From assembly GCA_023441145.1 (NCBI GenBank), contig JAEZQN010000115.1, forward strand, positions 1-13,939: a DNA stretch of 13,939 nt, given 5' to 3'. Numbering within the stretch: the first letter of the stretch is position 1; each line of letters opens with the position of its first letter. Shown here piece after piece: positions 7,478 to 13,939 of the stretch. Source of the DNA: Bacillota bacterium (GTDB lineage Bacteria; Bacillota; Clostridia; Lachnospirales; Lachnospiraceae). Under the pieces are notes generated by a model. It worked only from the letters and a program-made list of their open reading frames with translations. It searched no databases and had not been told where the DNA came from. The translations under genes were made by a program, and so were the position numbers.

Positions 7478-8392
7478 TTACTCTACCTCCTTTATCACTG
7501 AGTTGGTAAAGTACTTTTTCTTCCAGTATGGTACGGCTAAGAAAATTGCAACAATTATTGCTGCTAACAGTTTTAGTAAATCCTTATCTACCCCTAACCA
7601 TACAACAAATGCATATATCACTTGATAAATAACGGAACCAATAGCTACAGCCAATAGTTTTAATGCAAAACAATGAAAGATTCTACTAAAAATCACATTT
7701 CCAATCACCACTGCCGCTAAGCCAAGAACAATGGCACCGCGGCCCATATTGAGATCAGAAAAACCTTGGTACTGAGCTAATAGTCCACTGGATAAGGCAA
7801 CAATTCCATTAGAAATCATAAGTCCAATGATTTTATTATTAGAGGTATTAATACCTTGGGCACGACTCATGTTAGGATTCCCACCAGTGGCACGAATCGA
7901 ACAACCTCTCTCTGTCCCAAAAAACCAGTAGAGTATAGCAATTAAAGCAAGAACAAAAATCGATGCTACCACAATAGGATTTTTAAAAGAAAGTTCCCTC
8001 ACATCTCGTAAAGACACTATTAAGTCATACTTGTTAGAACTAATAGGGTGGTTTGCTTTTCCCATAATCTTTAGGTTTATGGAATATAGAGCATACTGTG
8101 TTAGGATTCCGGCTAAGATGGCGGGAATTCCCATAAATGTATGGAAAATGCCAGTTAAGAGACCAGCCAGCATACCAGCCAAAAAAGCTACTAATAAGCT
8201 TACCCAAATATTGAACCCATTTGCAATCATCACAGCACATACTGCTCCACCTGTACACATGGTACCATCTACAGTAAGATCTGCAACATCTAACACCTTA
8301 TATGTAATATATACCCCTATTGCCATAATCCCCCAGATCAGGCCTTGAGCAATCGCTCCAGGCATCGAATAAACCAACGCCATTACATCCAT
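7478..8392 (-). CDS. ABC importer permease (ABC_sub_bind-type system)
   Basis: A 304-residue multi-helix membrane protein of the branched-chain-amino-acid-permease-like group (BPD_transp_2 type). About eight or nine hydrophobic segments are visible. The conserved cytoplasmic coupling loop lies near residues 165-195: RGCSIRATGGNPNMSRAQGI matches the G-x-R-A-x-G-x-N pattern of the family that contacts the ATPase. The start has GGAGG six bases upstream. It lies 23 bases after the receptor gene and abuts the ATPase gene. With these it forms a complete importer whose ligand specificity lies in the lipoprotein. Confidence 0.92.
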   Translation of the reverse strand: MDVMALVYSMPGAIAQGLIWGIMAIGVYITYKVLDVADLTVDGTMCTGGAVCAVMIANGFNIWVSLLVAFLAGMLAGLLTGIFHTFMGIPAILAGILTQYALYSINLKIMGKANHPISSNKYDLIVSLRDVRELSFKNPIVVASIFVLALIAILYWFFGTERGCSIRATGGNPNMSRAQGINTSNNKIIGLMISNGIVALSSGLLAQYQGFSDLNMGRGAIVLGLAAVVIGNVIFSRIFHCFALKLLAVAIGSVIYQVIYAFVVWLGVDKDLLKLLAAIIVAIFLAVPYWKKKYFTNSVIKEVE

Positions 8393-8415
8393 AATCTTCC
8401 TCCAAAATCTTTACA

Positions 8416-9417
8416 TTACTCTGCGATAGCTTCGAAACCATCAGGCACTGTAATGTTGAGTGCTTCGCAGTTTGTCTTATTGTATTTTTTAGTCACTTTT
8501 GGTGCAAATTGTACTTCCATAGTAGATACGTCTTTACCATTTACTAATACTTCATAAGCCATCTGTCCTGTGGAGTATCCTAAGTCATAATAACTAATGG
8601 AAAGTGTGGCAACACCACAGCCCTTACATATACCTTCCTCTCCTGCAATAACTGGAACACCCGCAGGCTTACAGATATTATTGATAATCTCTGTATTAGA
8701 AGCTGCTGTATTATCAGTAGGTACATAAAGAACATCACAACTACTAACCGCATTGGTGACAACAGAAGCAATATCATTAGAATCCACGAAGGAATAGTTT
8801 TCAACTTCGTAGCCATATGGTTTAAGAAGCTCAGTCATCTCATCTACCTGGTACTGAGAATTGGCTTCTGCAGAACAATATAACATACCAACTTTTTTTG
8901 CATCAGGGAATAACTCATTTAATAAAGCAGCCTGGTCTTTTAATGGAGCAAGATCAGAGGTGCCGGAGATATTCATTCCAGTAGTACCCTTCCAATCATC
9001 AATATCTAAGGCGGTTGCATAGTCTGTAACAGAAGTTCCTAAAATCGGGATAGTATCTGTTCCTGCCGCTGCTGCCTGTAAAGGTGCAGTTGCATTTGCT
9101 AAAATCAAATCCACATTAGAAGATACAAACCCATTTACTATAGTCGCACAAGTTGCTGGATCTCCTTGCGCATTCTGCTCATCAAATTTGACCTTGTCAC
9201 CTAACTTTTCTGTCAGTGCATCCTTAAATCCTTTTGTTGCTGCATCTAATGCTTCATGCTGCACTAACTGAGCAATTCCAATTGTATATGTATCACCTGA
9301 CTCCTTAGAATCATTGTTTGTTGTAGTACTTTTTGAACTACCACAAGCTGTTATGGATAGTACTAAAACAGTACTCATAAGTAATGCTAATATTTTCTTT
9401 ATTTTCTTCGTTTTCAT
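8416..9417 (-). CDS. ABC importer substrate-binding lipoprotein (ABC_sub_bind family)
   Basis: A 333-residue lipoprotein receptor exposed on the outer face of the membrane. It has a lysine-rich N-terminus (KTKKIKK), a hydrophobic core and a lipobox ITAC with the lipidated Cys25, followed by a Ser/Thr/Asn-rich linker. The mature part (about 43-330) is the two-lobed PF04392-type fold. The opening strand IGIAQLVQHEALDAATKGF is the hallmark of the TrpX-like branch. Several members carry aromatic amino acids, but others are uncharacterised, so specificity is left open. It is first in the operon, with AGGAGG at 9425-9430 and a near-perfect promoter about 30 bases upstream. The short leader leaves no room for a T-box or riboswitch. 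Confidence 0.93.
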   Translation of the reverse strand: MKTKKIKKILALLMSTVLVLSITACGSSKSTTTNNDSKESGDTYTIGIAQLVQHEALDAATKGFKDALTEKLGDKVKFDEQNAQGDPATCATIVNGFVSSNVDLILANATAPLQAAAAGTDTIPILGTSVTDYATALDIDDWKGTTGMNISGTSDLAPLKDQAALLNELFPDAKKVGMLYCSAEANSQYQVDEMTELLKPYGYEVENYSFVDSNDIASVVTNAVSSCDVLYVPTDNTAASNTEIINNICKPAGVPVIAGEEGICKGCGVATLSISYYDLGYSTGQMAYEVLVNGKDVSTMEVQFAPKVTKKYNKTNCEALNITVPDGFEAIAE

Positions 9418-9449
9418 TGTATCATCCTCCTATCCTATATTGATTTACG

Positions 9450-9478
9450 ATTTTACCACTTTAAACCGCTAATGTCAA
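9450..9478 (-). promoter_or_regulatory. Strong sigma-A promoter of the ABC importer operon
   Basis: On the minus strand a perfect -35 box TTGACA (9473-9478) and -10 box TAAAAT (9450-9455) are separated by 17 bases. The start site would be near 9443, giving a leader of about 25 bases that contains the AGGAGG ribosome binding site. This is the best promoter in the window. Confidence 0.8.
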
Positions 9479-9496
9479 TGACAACAGCTTACATAT

Positions 9497-9537
9497 ATTA
9501 ATGATATTTAGTAAAACACTAAATAAATTAATGATAT
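9497..9537. promoter_or_regulatory. Direct-repeat and inverted-repeat block upstream of the importer promoter
   Basis: Two identical 11-base copies of ATTAATGATAT (9497-9507 and 9527-9537) start exactly 30 bases apart. Between them lies a perfect 8-bp inverted repeat, TATTTAGT (9505-9512) and ACTAAATA (9518-9525), with a 5-base loop. Relative to the predicted importer start site the block covers about -54 to -94, a usual place for an activator. It could alternatively be part of an atypical 3' end of the ABC exporter operon, which stops at 9577 and has no clear terminator. The region is very AT-rich, so chance contributes. Confidence 0.4.
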
Positions 9538-9576
9538 CGTCATGGGTGAGCTAAAAATAAGCAAAGAAGACCACCC

Positions 9577-11253
9577 TTAGGCAGTCTCCTTCTCCATCAT
9601 GTTGGTAACCTCATCCGCAATTGCCATTGTGGAACGTCTATGGGACACCAAAATGATTGTCTTATCCTGTTTTGTCTCATGTAAGCTCTTAAGAATGATG
9701 GCCTCATTGAGGCTGTCAATATTACTAGTTGGTTCATCTAATAATATTACTCTAGCTCCATGAAGAAAAGCTCTCGCTAAGCCAATTCTTTGTCTCTCTC
9801 CACCAGATACGCTATCACCAAGCTCACTTAACTTGGTTTCGTATTTATTTGGTAGAGACTCTATAAATTCGTGAATAGAAGCTTTTTTTGCAGCTTCCAT
9901 GACTTCCTCAAGGGTTGCATCCTCTTTCGCAATCTTTATATTATTGGCTATGGTATCTTGGAACAAGAAGGTTTCCTGTGTAACGTAGGCAATATGCTCT
10001 CTTAAGGAAGTGGTATTGATCTCATCGATTGTATGTCGGCCATACATAAGCTGTCCTTGTTCACTTTCATAAAATCGCATTAAAAGCTTTAACAGCGTAG
10101 ATTTTCCACAACCACTTTTTCCAAGGATACCGTGAATGGTGTTCTCCCTAAAGGTAATGGAATAATCTTTTAAGACTTCCTTCTCTCCATTCTCATAGGA
10201 AAATGTAACATTGTTCACAGTAATATTTCCTGCTGATATGCTATTTCTTTCCGTAATATCCGTCACTAAAGGCTCTTCCTTTAATAAATCTAACACACGA
10301 TTCCCACTTGCTAAGGTTTGATTCAGGTTATTAGAAAGTGCAGAAAGGGCTGCAGTTGGCCCAAAGGAGCTCATAAGAGCTATAACACAGATAAGCGCCT
10401 GGCCTGGATTTAACATTCCATTACTTACAAGCATTCCTGATGCAATTACCTGAACGACACCAGCAATCAGAATTACATTATCCGTAGAGATTCTCTGCCA
10501 GGCTTCTTGTTTTTTAAGAGTTTCATTATAATTCTCTAGTTGCTCTGTATAGGAATCCATTTTTTCATGACGGTTTTGCATCTGATTATATTGAAGAATC
10601 TCATCAAGGCCATAAAGATTATCCAATACCACTGTATTTAAGTTACCATAGAGGCTACGATACTCCCTACCATGTTTTTGTCCGGCACGACTGTTTATGA
10701 CAGGAATCACTACCCCTACCACAAGGTAAAAGAACATTGCAATCAGTCCCATTGTTAAGTGAAAGGTTGCCATAAATACAGTCATTATGACTGAGGTTAA
10801 AAATGCGATGGCAATTGGTGAAATAGTATGGGCATAAAATACTTCTAGAAGTTCAATATCACTTGTGATAATAGAAATCAGATTTCCTTTTTCGCTTCCA
10901 TCTAGTTTAGCAGGTGCTAACTTTCTTAAGCAAGCAAAGACTTGATGTCTGATTCGTGCAAGAAGTTTAAAGGCAATATAATGATTACTTGCCTGCTCGG
11001 TATATCTTAAAATACCACGTAGTACCGCAAATATTAAGACTAGTACAAAAATGAGGGTTAGGCTTACAGAAGGGAAAAATCCAAAGACGACTCCAAGCCC
11101 GACTCCCCCAAGTACTGTTATAAAAATTGCTACTAAGTGCCCAAGGGTACCCATTGAAATTGCTCCTAACATATATCCAAGTAGTGGCTTAATCATACCA
11201 AGCAAACCTAGCATAACCTTAAGACCACTTCTATTACCATTTACTTTATTCAT
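9577..11253 (-). CDS. CydC-like ABC exporter, fused permease and ATP-binding half-transporter
   Basis: A 558-residue half-transporter: a six-helix type-1 exporter domain (about 15-310) followed by an ATPase domain (about 340-555). The membrane part resembles CydC, including RYTEQASNHYIAFKLLARIR (84-103) and the LAPAKL segment. ATPase motifs are complete: Walker A GKSGCGKST (378-386), Q-loop Gln426, signature VSGGE (482-486), Walker B Asp506-Glu507 and switch His538. It overlaps the preceding CydD-like gene by 8 bases, so the two are probably coupled and form a heterodimer. True CydDC exports cysteine and glutathione and supports cytochrome bd assembly. No cydAB is present here, so the substrate remains open. 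Confidence 0.9.
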   Translation of the reverse strand: MNKVNGNRSGLKVMLGLLGMIKPLLGYMLGAISMGTLGHLVAIFITVLGGVGLGVVFGFFPSVSLTLIFVLVLIFAVLRGILRYTEQASNHYIAFKLLARIRHQVFACLRKLAPAKLDGSEKGNLISIITSDIELLEVFYAHTISPIAIAFLTSVIMTVFMATFHLTMGLIAMFFYLVVGVVIPVINSRAGQKHGREYRSLYGNLNTVVLDNLYGLDEILQYNQMQNRHEKMDSYTEQLENYNETLKKQEAWQRISTDNVILIAGVVQVIASGMLVSNGMLNPGQALICVIALMSSFGPTAALSALSNNLNQTLASGNRVLDLLKEEPLVTDITERNSISAGNITVNNVTFSYENGEKEVLKDYSITFRENTIHGILGKSGCGKSTLLKLLMRFYESEQGQLMYGRHTIDEINTTSLREHIAYVTQETFLFQDTIANNIKIAKEDATLEEVMEAAKKASIHEFIESLPNKYETKLSELGDSVSGGERQRIGLARAFLHGARVILLDEPTSNIDSLNEAIILKSLHETKQDKTIILVSHRRSTMAIADEVTNMMEKETA

Positions 11254-12982
11254 AAGCCAAAGATTCCTTTCCGTAACGCTCTAACTCCATCTGGCTTTGA
11301 TACAGATTTCTATAATGTGCTTTGTTGTCTAATAAATTACTGTGATGTCCGTATTCTACGATACTTCCACCTTTCATTACATAGATCTGATTTGCATTTA
11401 CTACATTGGCCAGTCGATGAGATATGATTAATACCGTTTTTTCTCTAGCTAATGAGTTTACTACTGCCATAATTGCGTCTTCACTCTCCACATCCACGTT
11501 GGAAGTTGCTTCATCAAAGAGGTAAATATCACTATCATGTAGTAGTGCTCTTGCTAGGGCAAGTCTCTGCTTTTGTCCACCCGATAGGTTGGCTGCCTTT
11601 TCCTGTAGTTCATAATCAAGTCCACCCTGATCCATAATGAATTCTAACAGGCTTACTTGGTCAAGTGCCTGCTTCATCTCCTCATCCGTAGCTTTCTCAT
11701 TTCCCATAAGAAGGTTGTCCCTTACTGTTCCAGCGAACAAATAACTGTCATGGGAAACTTTTGTTACCTTCTTATGAAGTGTAGCCTTAAAAATGTCTTG
11801 TATCTTTGCTTCTCCTATAAGGACTTCGCCACTAAGGGGGGCATTTTCTCCCATAATGAGAGAGATTAGCGTAGACTTACCACAACCTGACTCTCCCACC
11901 ACTGCCGTAAGGCCTTGTTTAGCTTTAAAACTAATATTCTCTAGCACCAATCTATCTTCTTCGTAACCAAAGGATACCTTATGAAAGGAGATGGTACTAT
12001 CCTTAACCTCATTTATAGAACCTTGTTTCTTTTCTTCTAAATCTAAAATCTTAAATATCTTATCTGCTGCTGCATTACCATTCATTGCAATGTGGAAGAA
12101 GGAGCCTAATAAACGAAGTGGAAGGAAGAATTCAGCAGAAATCATTATAATAAAAAAGCATTCTGCTAAACTTATAGCTTGACTTCTATATTCTAAAATA
12201 CCTAATATAATACCTACGGCAGCTCCACCATAGGCAACAATATCCATAATACTGATAGAGTTTAATTGCATGATGAGTACGCGCATAGTAACCTTACGAA
12301 ACTTTTCAGCTTCCTCATCCATCTTCTTTGCATAACGTTCATCTGCTTGGTAGATTTTTAAGGTGGTTAGTCCTTGTAGACATTCCAAAAAGGAATCTCC
12401 CATTTCCGTATAGGTTCCCCAGTACTTCGCTAGCATCTTCTTAGCAAATTTCTGTACTGCAACAATAGATACTGGTATGAGGGGGACACACACCAATAAT
12501 ACGATAGCTACTTTAAGACTCATGGTACCAACAAACACAAATAACGTAATCGGTGCCAATAAGCTATAGAAAAACTGAGGTACATAGCGACCAAAATAAA
12601 TTTCTAACTGCTCTACACCTTCCGTAGAAAGTTGTACCATTTCAGAGGTCTTAAATGTATCGCGATAAGAGCTTCCCAGACTCATTAACTTTTTATATAC
12701 CTTAGTACGCAGTCTCTCTTTCACCTGCTTTGAGGCCTTAAAAGACAATTTGTTGTTAATATAGGTAGTAATGGAGCGGATGGTAATCACCACAAGTAAA
12801 GTAATTATCAACCTCTGTCCTACCGCAGATAACTCCTGACTTAGAAACATTGCAGCAATAAAACCTGCTATCTGGGCAACCAAAACAACATTAGCAAGAA
12901 GGGCGATCCACTGGGTGACAACCATCCCTGTAATCATTTTCTTATTATCATCAAATTCTTTTAATAAACGTTTATGAAACAT
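11246..12982 (-). CDS. CydD-like ABC exporter, fused permease and ATP-binding half-transporter
   Basis: A 578-residue partner of the CydC-like protein: a six-helix exporter domain (about 15-305) and an ATPase domain (about 328-565). Walker A GESGCGKST (363-371), signature LSGGQ (466-470), Walker B Asp490-Glu491 and switch His522 are intact. At the Q-loop the usual glutamine appears to be a histidine (VSHDSYLF, His411), which may be a feature of this subfamily. The start is supported by AGAGG nine bases upstream. It follows the DUF454 gene by 24 bases and overlaps the CydC-like gene by 8, giving a three-gene operon. Both ATP sites of the heterodimer look catalytically competent apart from the Q-loop change. 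Family assignment is firm; the exported substrate is unknown. Confidence 0.9.
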   Translation of the reverse strand: MFHKRLLKEFDDNKKMITGMVVTQWIALLANVVLVAQIAGFIAAMFLSQELSAVGQRLIITLLVVITIRSITTYINNKLSFKASKQVKERLRTKVYKKLMSLGSSYRDTFKTSEMVQLSTEGVEQLEIYFGRYVPQFFYSLLAPITLFVFVGTMSLKVAIVLLVCVPLIPVSIVAVQKFAKKMLAKYWGTYTEMGDSFLECLQGLTTLKIYQADERYAKKMDEEAEKFRKVTMRVLIMQLNSISIMDIVAYGGAAVGIILGILEYRSQAISLAECFFIIMISAEFFLPLRLLGSFFHIAMNGNAAADKIFKILDLEEKKQGSINEVKDSTISFHKVSFGYEEDRLVLENISFKAKQGLTAVVGESGCGKSTLISLIMGENAPLSGEVLIGEAKIQDIFKATLHKKVTKVSHDSYLFAGTVRDNLLMGNEKATDEEMKQALDQVSLLEFIMDQGGLDYELQEKAANLSGGQKQRLALARALLHDSDIYLFDEATSNVDVESEDAIMAVVNSLAREKTVLIISHRLANVVNANQIYVMKGGSIVEYGHHSNLLDNKAHYRNLYQSQMELERYGKESLAYE

Positions 12983-13006
12983 GTTATAGTTCCTCTCTAA
13001 TTATAT

Positions 13007-13414
13007 CTACAGACTTTCCATTTCACTTTTCCTTTTTGGCAACTCTGCCACTGTTTTTACACGGAATAAAAAGTAATAGAAATGTCCAATTACTACTGCA
13101 AGGATTACAACCTTAGCGTGCCATATAGGAGATATCACATAGCCAATTAACATCAAACAACTAATGAAACAAAGGGTGGAAACCTTCTCTTTTCTTGTCA
13201 TTTCCTTGCTATGCACAGCCTTAGTAATATATTTATTATAAAGCTTAGTAGCAACAAACCATTTATGAAATCTAGTGGAGCCTTTGGCGAATAGCGTAGC
13301 TCCTAAAAGTAAAAATGGGGTTGTCGGTAAAATGGGAAGGCATATTCCTATCCCCCCTAATCCTATTGAAATAAATCCTAAAACAACCAAAAGACTATTC
13401 ATCATTTTTTTCAT
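13007..13414 (-). CDS. DUF454 (YbaN-type) small membrane protein
   Basis: A 135-residue inner-membrane protein of unknown function. The DUF454 signature is clear near residues 14-45: a glycine-rich helix, then LPILPTTPFLLLGATLFAKGS, followed by the aromatic stretch FHKWF. Two further hydrophobic segments lie at about 78-115. I chose the ATG at 13414 because GAGGTG sits about four bases upstream. The in-frame GTG at 13426 is itself part of that ribosome binding site. It is the first gene of the operon with the CydD/CydC-like exporter genes (24-base gap), which suggests a role linked to that exporter. A palindromic operator-like block lies just upstream. Confidence 0.88.
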   Translation of the reverse strand: MKKMMNSLLVVLGFISIGLGGIGICLPILPTTPFLLLGATLFAKGSTRFHKWFVATKLYNKYITKAVHSKEMTRKEKVSTLCFISCLMLIGYVISPIWHAKVVILAVVIGHFYYFLFRVKTVAELPKRKSEMESL

Positions 13415-13433
13415 AAGGCACCTCACTGTAGTG

Positions 13434-13462
13434 GTTAGTTTAAGCTAACTTTTGTTAGCTTA
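13434..13462. promoter_or_regulatory. Palindromic operator-like block upstream of the DUF454-exporter operon
   Basis: Three GTTAG half-sites alternate in orientation: 13434-13438 (+), 13445-13449 (-) and 13454-13458 (+). The outer two pairs give two overlapping palindromes: GTTAG-N6-CTAAC (13434-13449), and a perfect 9-bp arm repeat TAAGCTAAC-tttt-GTTAGCTTA (13441-13462). The block lies 20 to 48 bases before the DUF454 start codon. A weak promoter, TTGTTT-N17-TAAACT, can be drawn just upstream on the minus strand, which would place the block at the start of transcription, as expected for a repressor. The half-site is loosely like those of DtxR-family metal regulators, though spacing differs. 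This is inference. Confidence 0.5.
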
Positions 13463-13496
13463 CTCAGTTTACATGATTTTTTCCTCTGAAACAACT

Positions 13497-13532
13497 AAAA
13501 AAACCAATTGATAATTAATATCAACTGGCTTT
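13497..13532 (-). terminator. Intrinsic terminator upstream of the DUF454 operon
   Basis: A 10-bp stem (13504-13513 with 13519-13528, one G-T pair) encloses a 5-base loop. On the minus strand it is followed by seven T residues (13497-13503). It would stop a minus-strand transcript coming from the right and insulate the DUF454 operon. No minus-strand gene is visible between here and the window edge, so the transcript it ends is unknown. The plus-strand flank (CTTTCTTTCT) is a weaker terminator tail. Confidence 0.7.
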
Positions 13533-13688
13533 CTTTCTCAAAATATTGTTATTTCAATAATAAATATTTTATATAATTTAAACCATAAATAATTGCTTAA
13601 ATTTAAGTGAGTGTATAAGTTTACTAGATATTAAGATATCAATAGTTAATGTTTGTAATGATAGTTTTATATAGCCCCTCGAAAGAGA

Positions 13689-13717
13689 TTGATAATAAAT
13701 TGATTTGTGGGTGTAAT
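13689..13717 (+). promoter_or_regulatory. Possible sigma-A promoter in the right-hand intergenic region
   Basis: TTGATA (13689-13694) and TGTAAT (13712-13717) are separated by 17 bases, each matching five of six consensus positions. It would drive a rightward transcript from about 13724 through the hairpins to the window edge. The flanking sequence is very AT-rich, so chance matches are likely. Confidence 0.35.
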
Positions 13718-13777
13718 AGATATGATAGTTTCATCATCAGGAATTCATTTTATAAATGTAAAATACACCCAGTATAC

Positions 13778-13804
13778 AATTCTATCAATTCTATCAATTC
13801 TATC
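13778..13804. repeat. Three tandem copies of a 9-bp repeat
   Basis: The 9-base unit AATTCTATC occurs three times without interruption (13778-13786, 13787-13795, 13796-13804). The copies are identical. There is no sign that they are part of a gene; they look like a short slippage-prone microsatellite. Confidence 0.85.
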
Positions 13805-13814
13805 ATTATGTAAG

Positions 13815-13939
13815 GTTAATTGTAAAATGAAACGCAACCCTCTCCATTACAATTAACAGTTTTTAAGCAGTTAAATATATATCTGCTAAGAGGTTGCATC
13901 TTAGCTTACAAAAGATTGGTGTGTCAAACACCAGTCTTT
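13815..13939 (+). ncRNA. Candidate structured RNA: two hairpins with complementary loops and a terminator-like hairpin
   Basis: Hairpin 1 has a perfect 11-bp stem (13815-13825 with 13847-13857) and a 21-base loop containing GCAACC (13834-13839). Hairpin 2 has a perfect 7-bp stem (13885-13891 with 13899-13905) and the loop GGTTGCA (13892-13898), whose GGTTGC is exactly complementary to GCAACC in loop 1. They could form a loop-loop (kissing) contact. A third hairpin ends at the window edge. I recognise no known riboswitch or small-RNA family. Strand is uncertain, since the same pairing exists on both strands; plus is favoured only by the possible promoter at 13689-13717. Existence as an RNA is inference. 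Confidence 0.3.
13911..13939. terminator. Terminator-like hairpin at the right edge
   Basis: A 12-bp stem (13911-13922 with 13928-13939, one G-T pair) encloses a 5-base loop. The window ends at the last paired T residues, so the plus-strand U tract cannot be assessed. On the minus strand TCTTTTG follows. It could end a transcript of the structured region (plus) or of a gene beyond the window (minus). Confidence 0.55.

Larger units (their letters stand above)
13533..13939. other. Gene-free, repeat-rich intergenic region
   Basis: This stretch of about 400 bases has no convincing protein gene on either strand. It holds three tandem copies of AATTCTATC (13778-13804), a perfect 8-bp inverted repeat TGGGTGTA/TACACCCA (13708-13715 and 13764-13771), the two hairpins with complementary loops, and the edge hairpin listed separately. 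A plus-strand promoter can be drawn inside it. The part from 13533 to about 13680 is AT-rich and shows nothing else recognisable. The region may encode an untranslated RNA, or may be the leader of a gene to the right of the window. Confidence 0.6.

Noticed and set aside
8031..8348. Open reading frames antisense to the importer permease, and similar frames opposite other large genes.
   Set aside because: They lie wholly opposite well-supported genes, have no ribosome binding sites and give proteins without family resemblance; they are shadows of the real genes.
9418..9449. Possible T-box or riboswitch in the leader of the ABC importer operon, since some TrpX-like operons are RNA-regulated.
   Set aside because: The predicted leader is about 25 bases and contains only the ribosome binding site; no T-box or specifier structure is present.
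9541..9576. GGGTG...CACCC repeat just after the CydC-like gene as a possible terminator.
   Set aside because: The stem is only 5 bp with a 23-base loop, and no U tract follows it on the minus strand.
13508..13524. TTGAT...ATCAA, similar to a Crp/Fnr box.
   Set aside because: The half-sites are separated by seven bases where an Fnr box has four, and the sequence is already explained as the stem of a terminator.
13658..13813. A 51-codon plus-strand open reading frame in the right intergenic region, in which the tandem repeat encodes NSI three times.
   Set aside because: It has no ribosome binding site before the ATG, no recognisable family or hydrophobic pattern, and it overlaps several inverted repeats. 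Codon content looks like translated AT-rich intergenic DNA.

Overview
The window looks like chromosomal DNA of a low-GC, Gram-positive member of the Clostridia, most likely a Lachnospiraceae-type bacterium. The evidence is the AT-rich base composition, strong GGAGG-type ribosome binding sites, sigma-A promoters with 17-bp spacers, hairpin-plus-U-tract terminators, and the protein families present. These include an ABC_sub_bind-type lipoprotein transporter, a Clostridia-type Crp/Fnr regulator and a heterodimeric CydDC-like exporter. No rRNA, tRNA, CRISPR array, transposase or phage gene is visible. I found thirteen protein genes; eleven are on the minus strand.

Left part (1-5.3 kb): a minus-strand cluster reads LysR regulator, MATE efflux pump, Crp/Fnr regulator. 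It starts from a good promoter at 3190-3218 and ends in a strong terminator at 57-95. A divergent AraC-type regulator follows on the plus strand. It runs tail to tail into a membrane-anchored NodB-type polysaccharide deacetylase.

Middle (5.3-9.6 kb): a plus-strand alpha/beta hydrolase has a near-consensus promoter and shares a bidirectional terminator with a small minus-strand HPr-like protein. The HPr-like protein has its own promoter and lacks the phosphorylatable histidine. Next comes a complete three-gene ABC importer operon on the minus strand (lipoprotein receptor, permease, ATPase). It has a near-perfect promoter, with a direct-repeat/inverted-repeat block just upstream.

Right part (9.6-13.4 kb): a minus-strand operon encodes a DUF454 (YbaN-type) membrane protein and two ABC half-transporters of the CydD/CydC type, whose genes overlap by 8 bases. 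A palindromic, operator-like block with three GTTAG half-sites precedes it. No cydAB oxidase genes are in the window. The last 500 bases have no convincing gene but are rich in inverted repeats. They hold two hairpins with complementary loops followed by a terminator-like hairpin, so they may encode an untranslated RNA.

Most of the window is ordinary regulatory and transport content. The best candidates for something undescribed are the structured intergenic region at the right end, the histidine-less HPr-like protein, and the regulated DUF454/CydDC-like operon. None of them is established from sequence alone.
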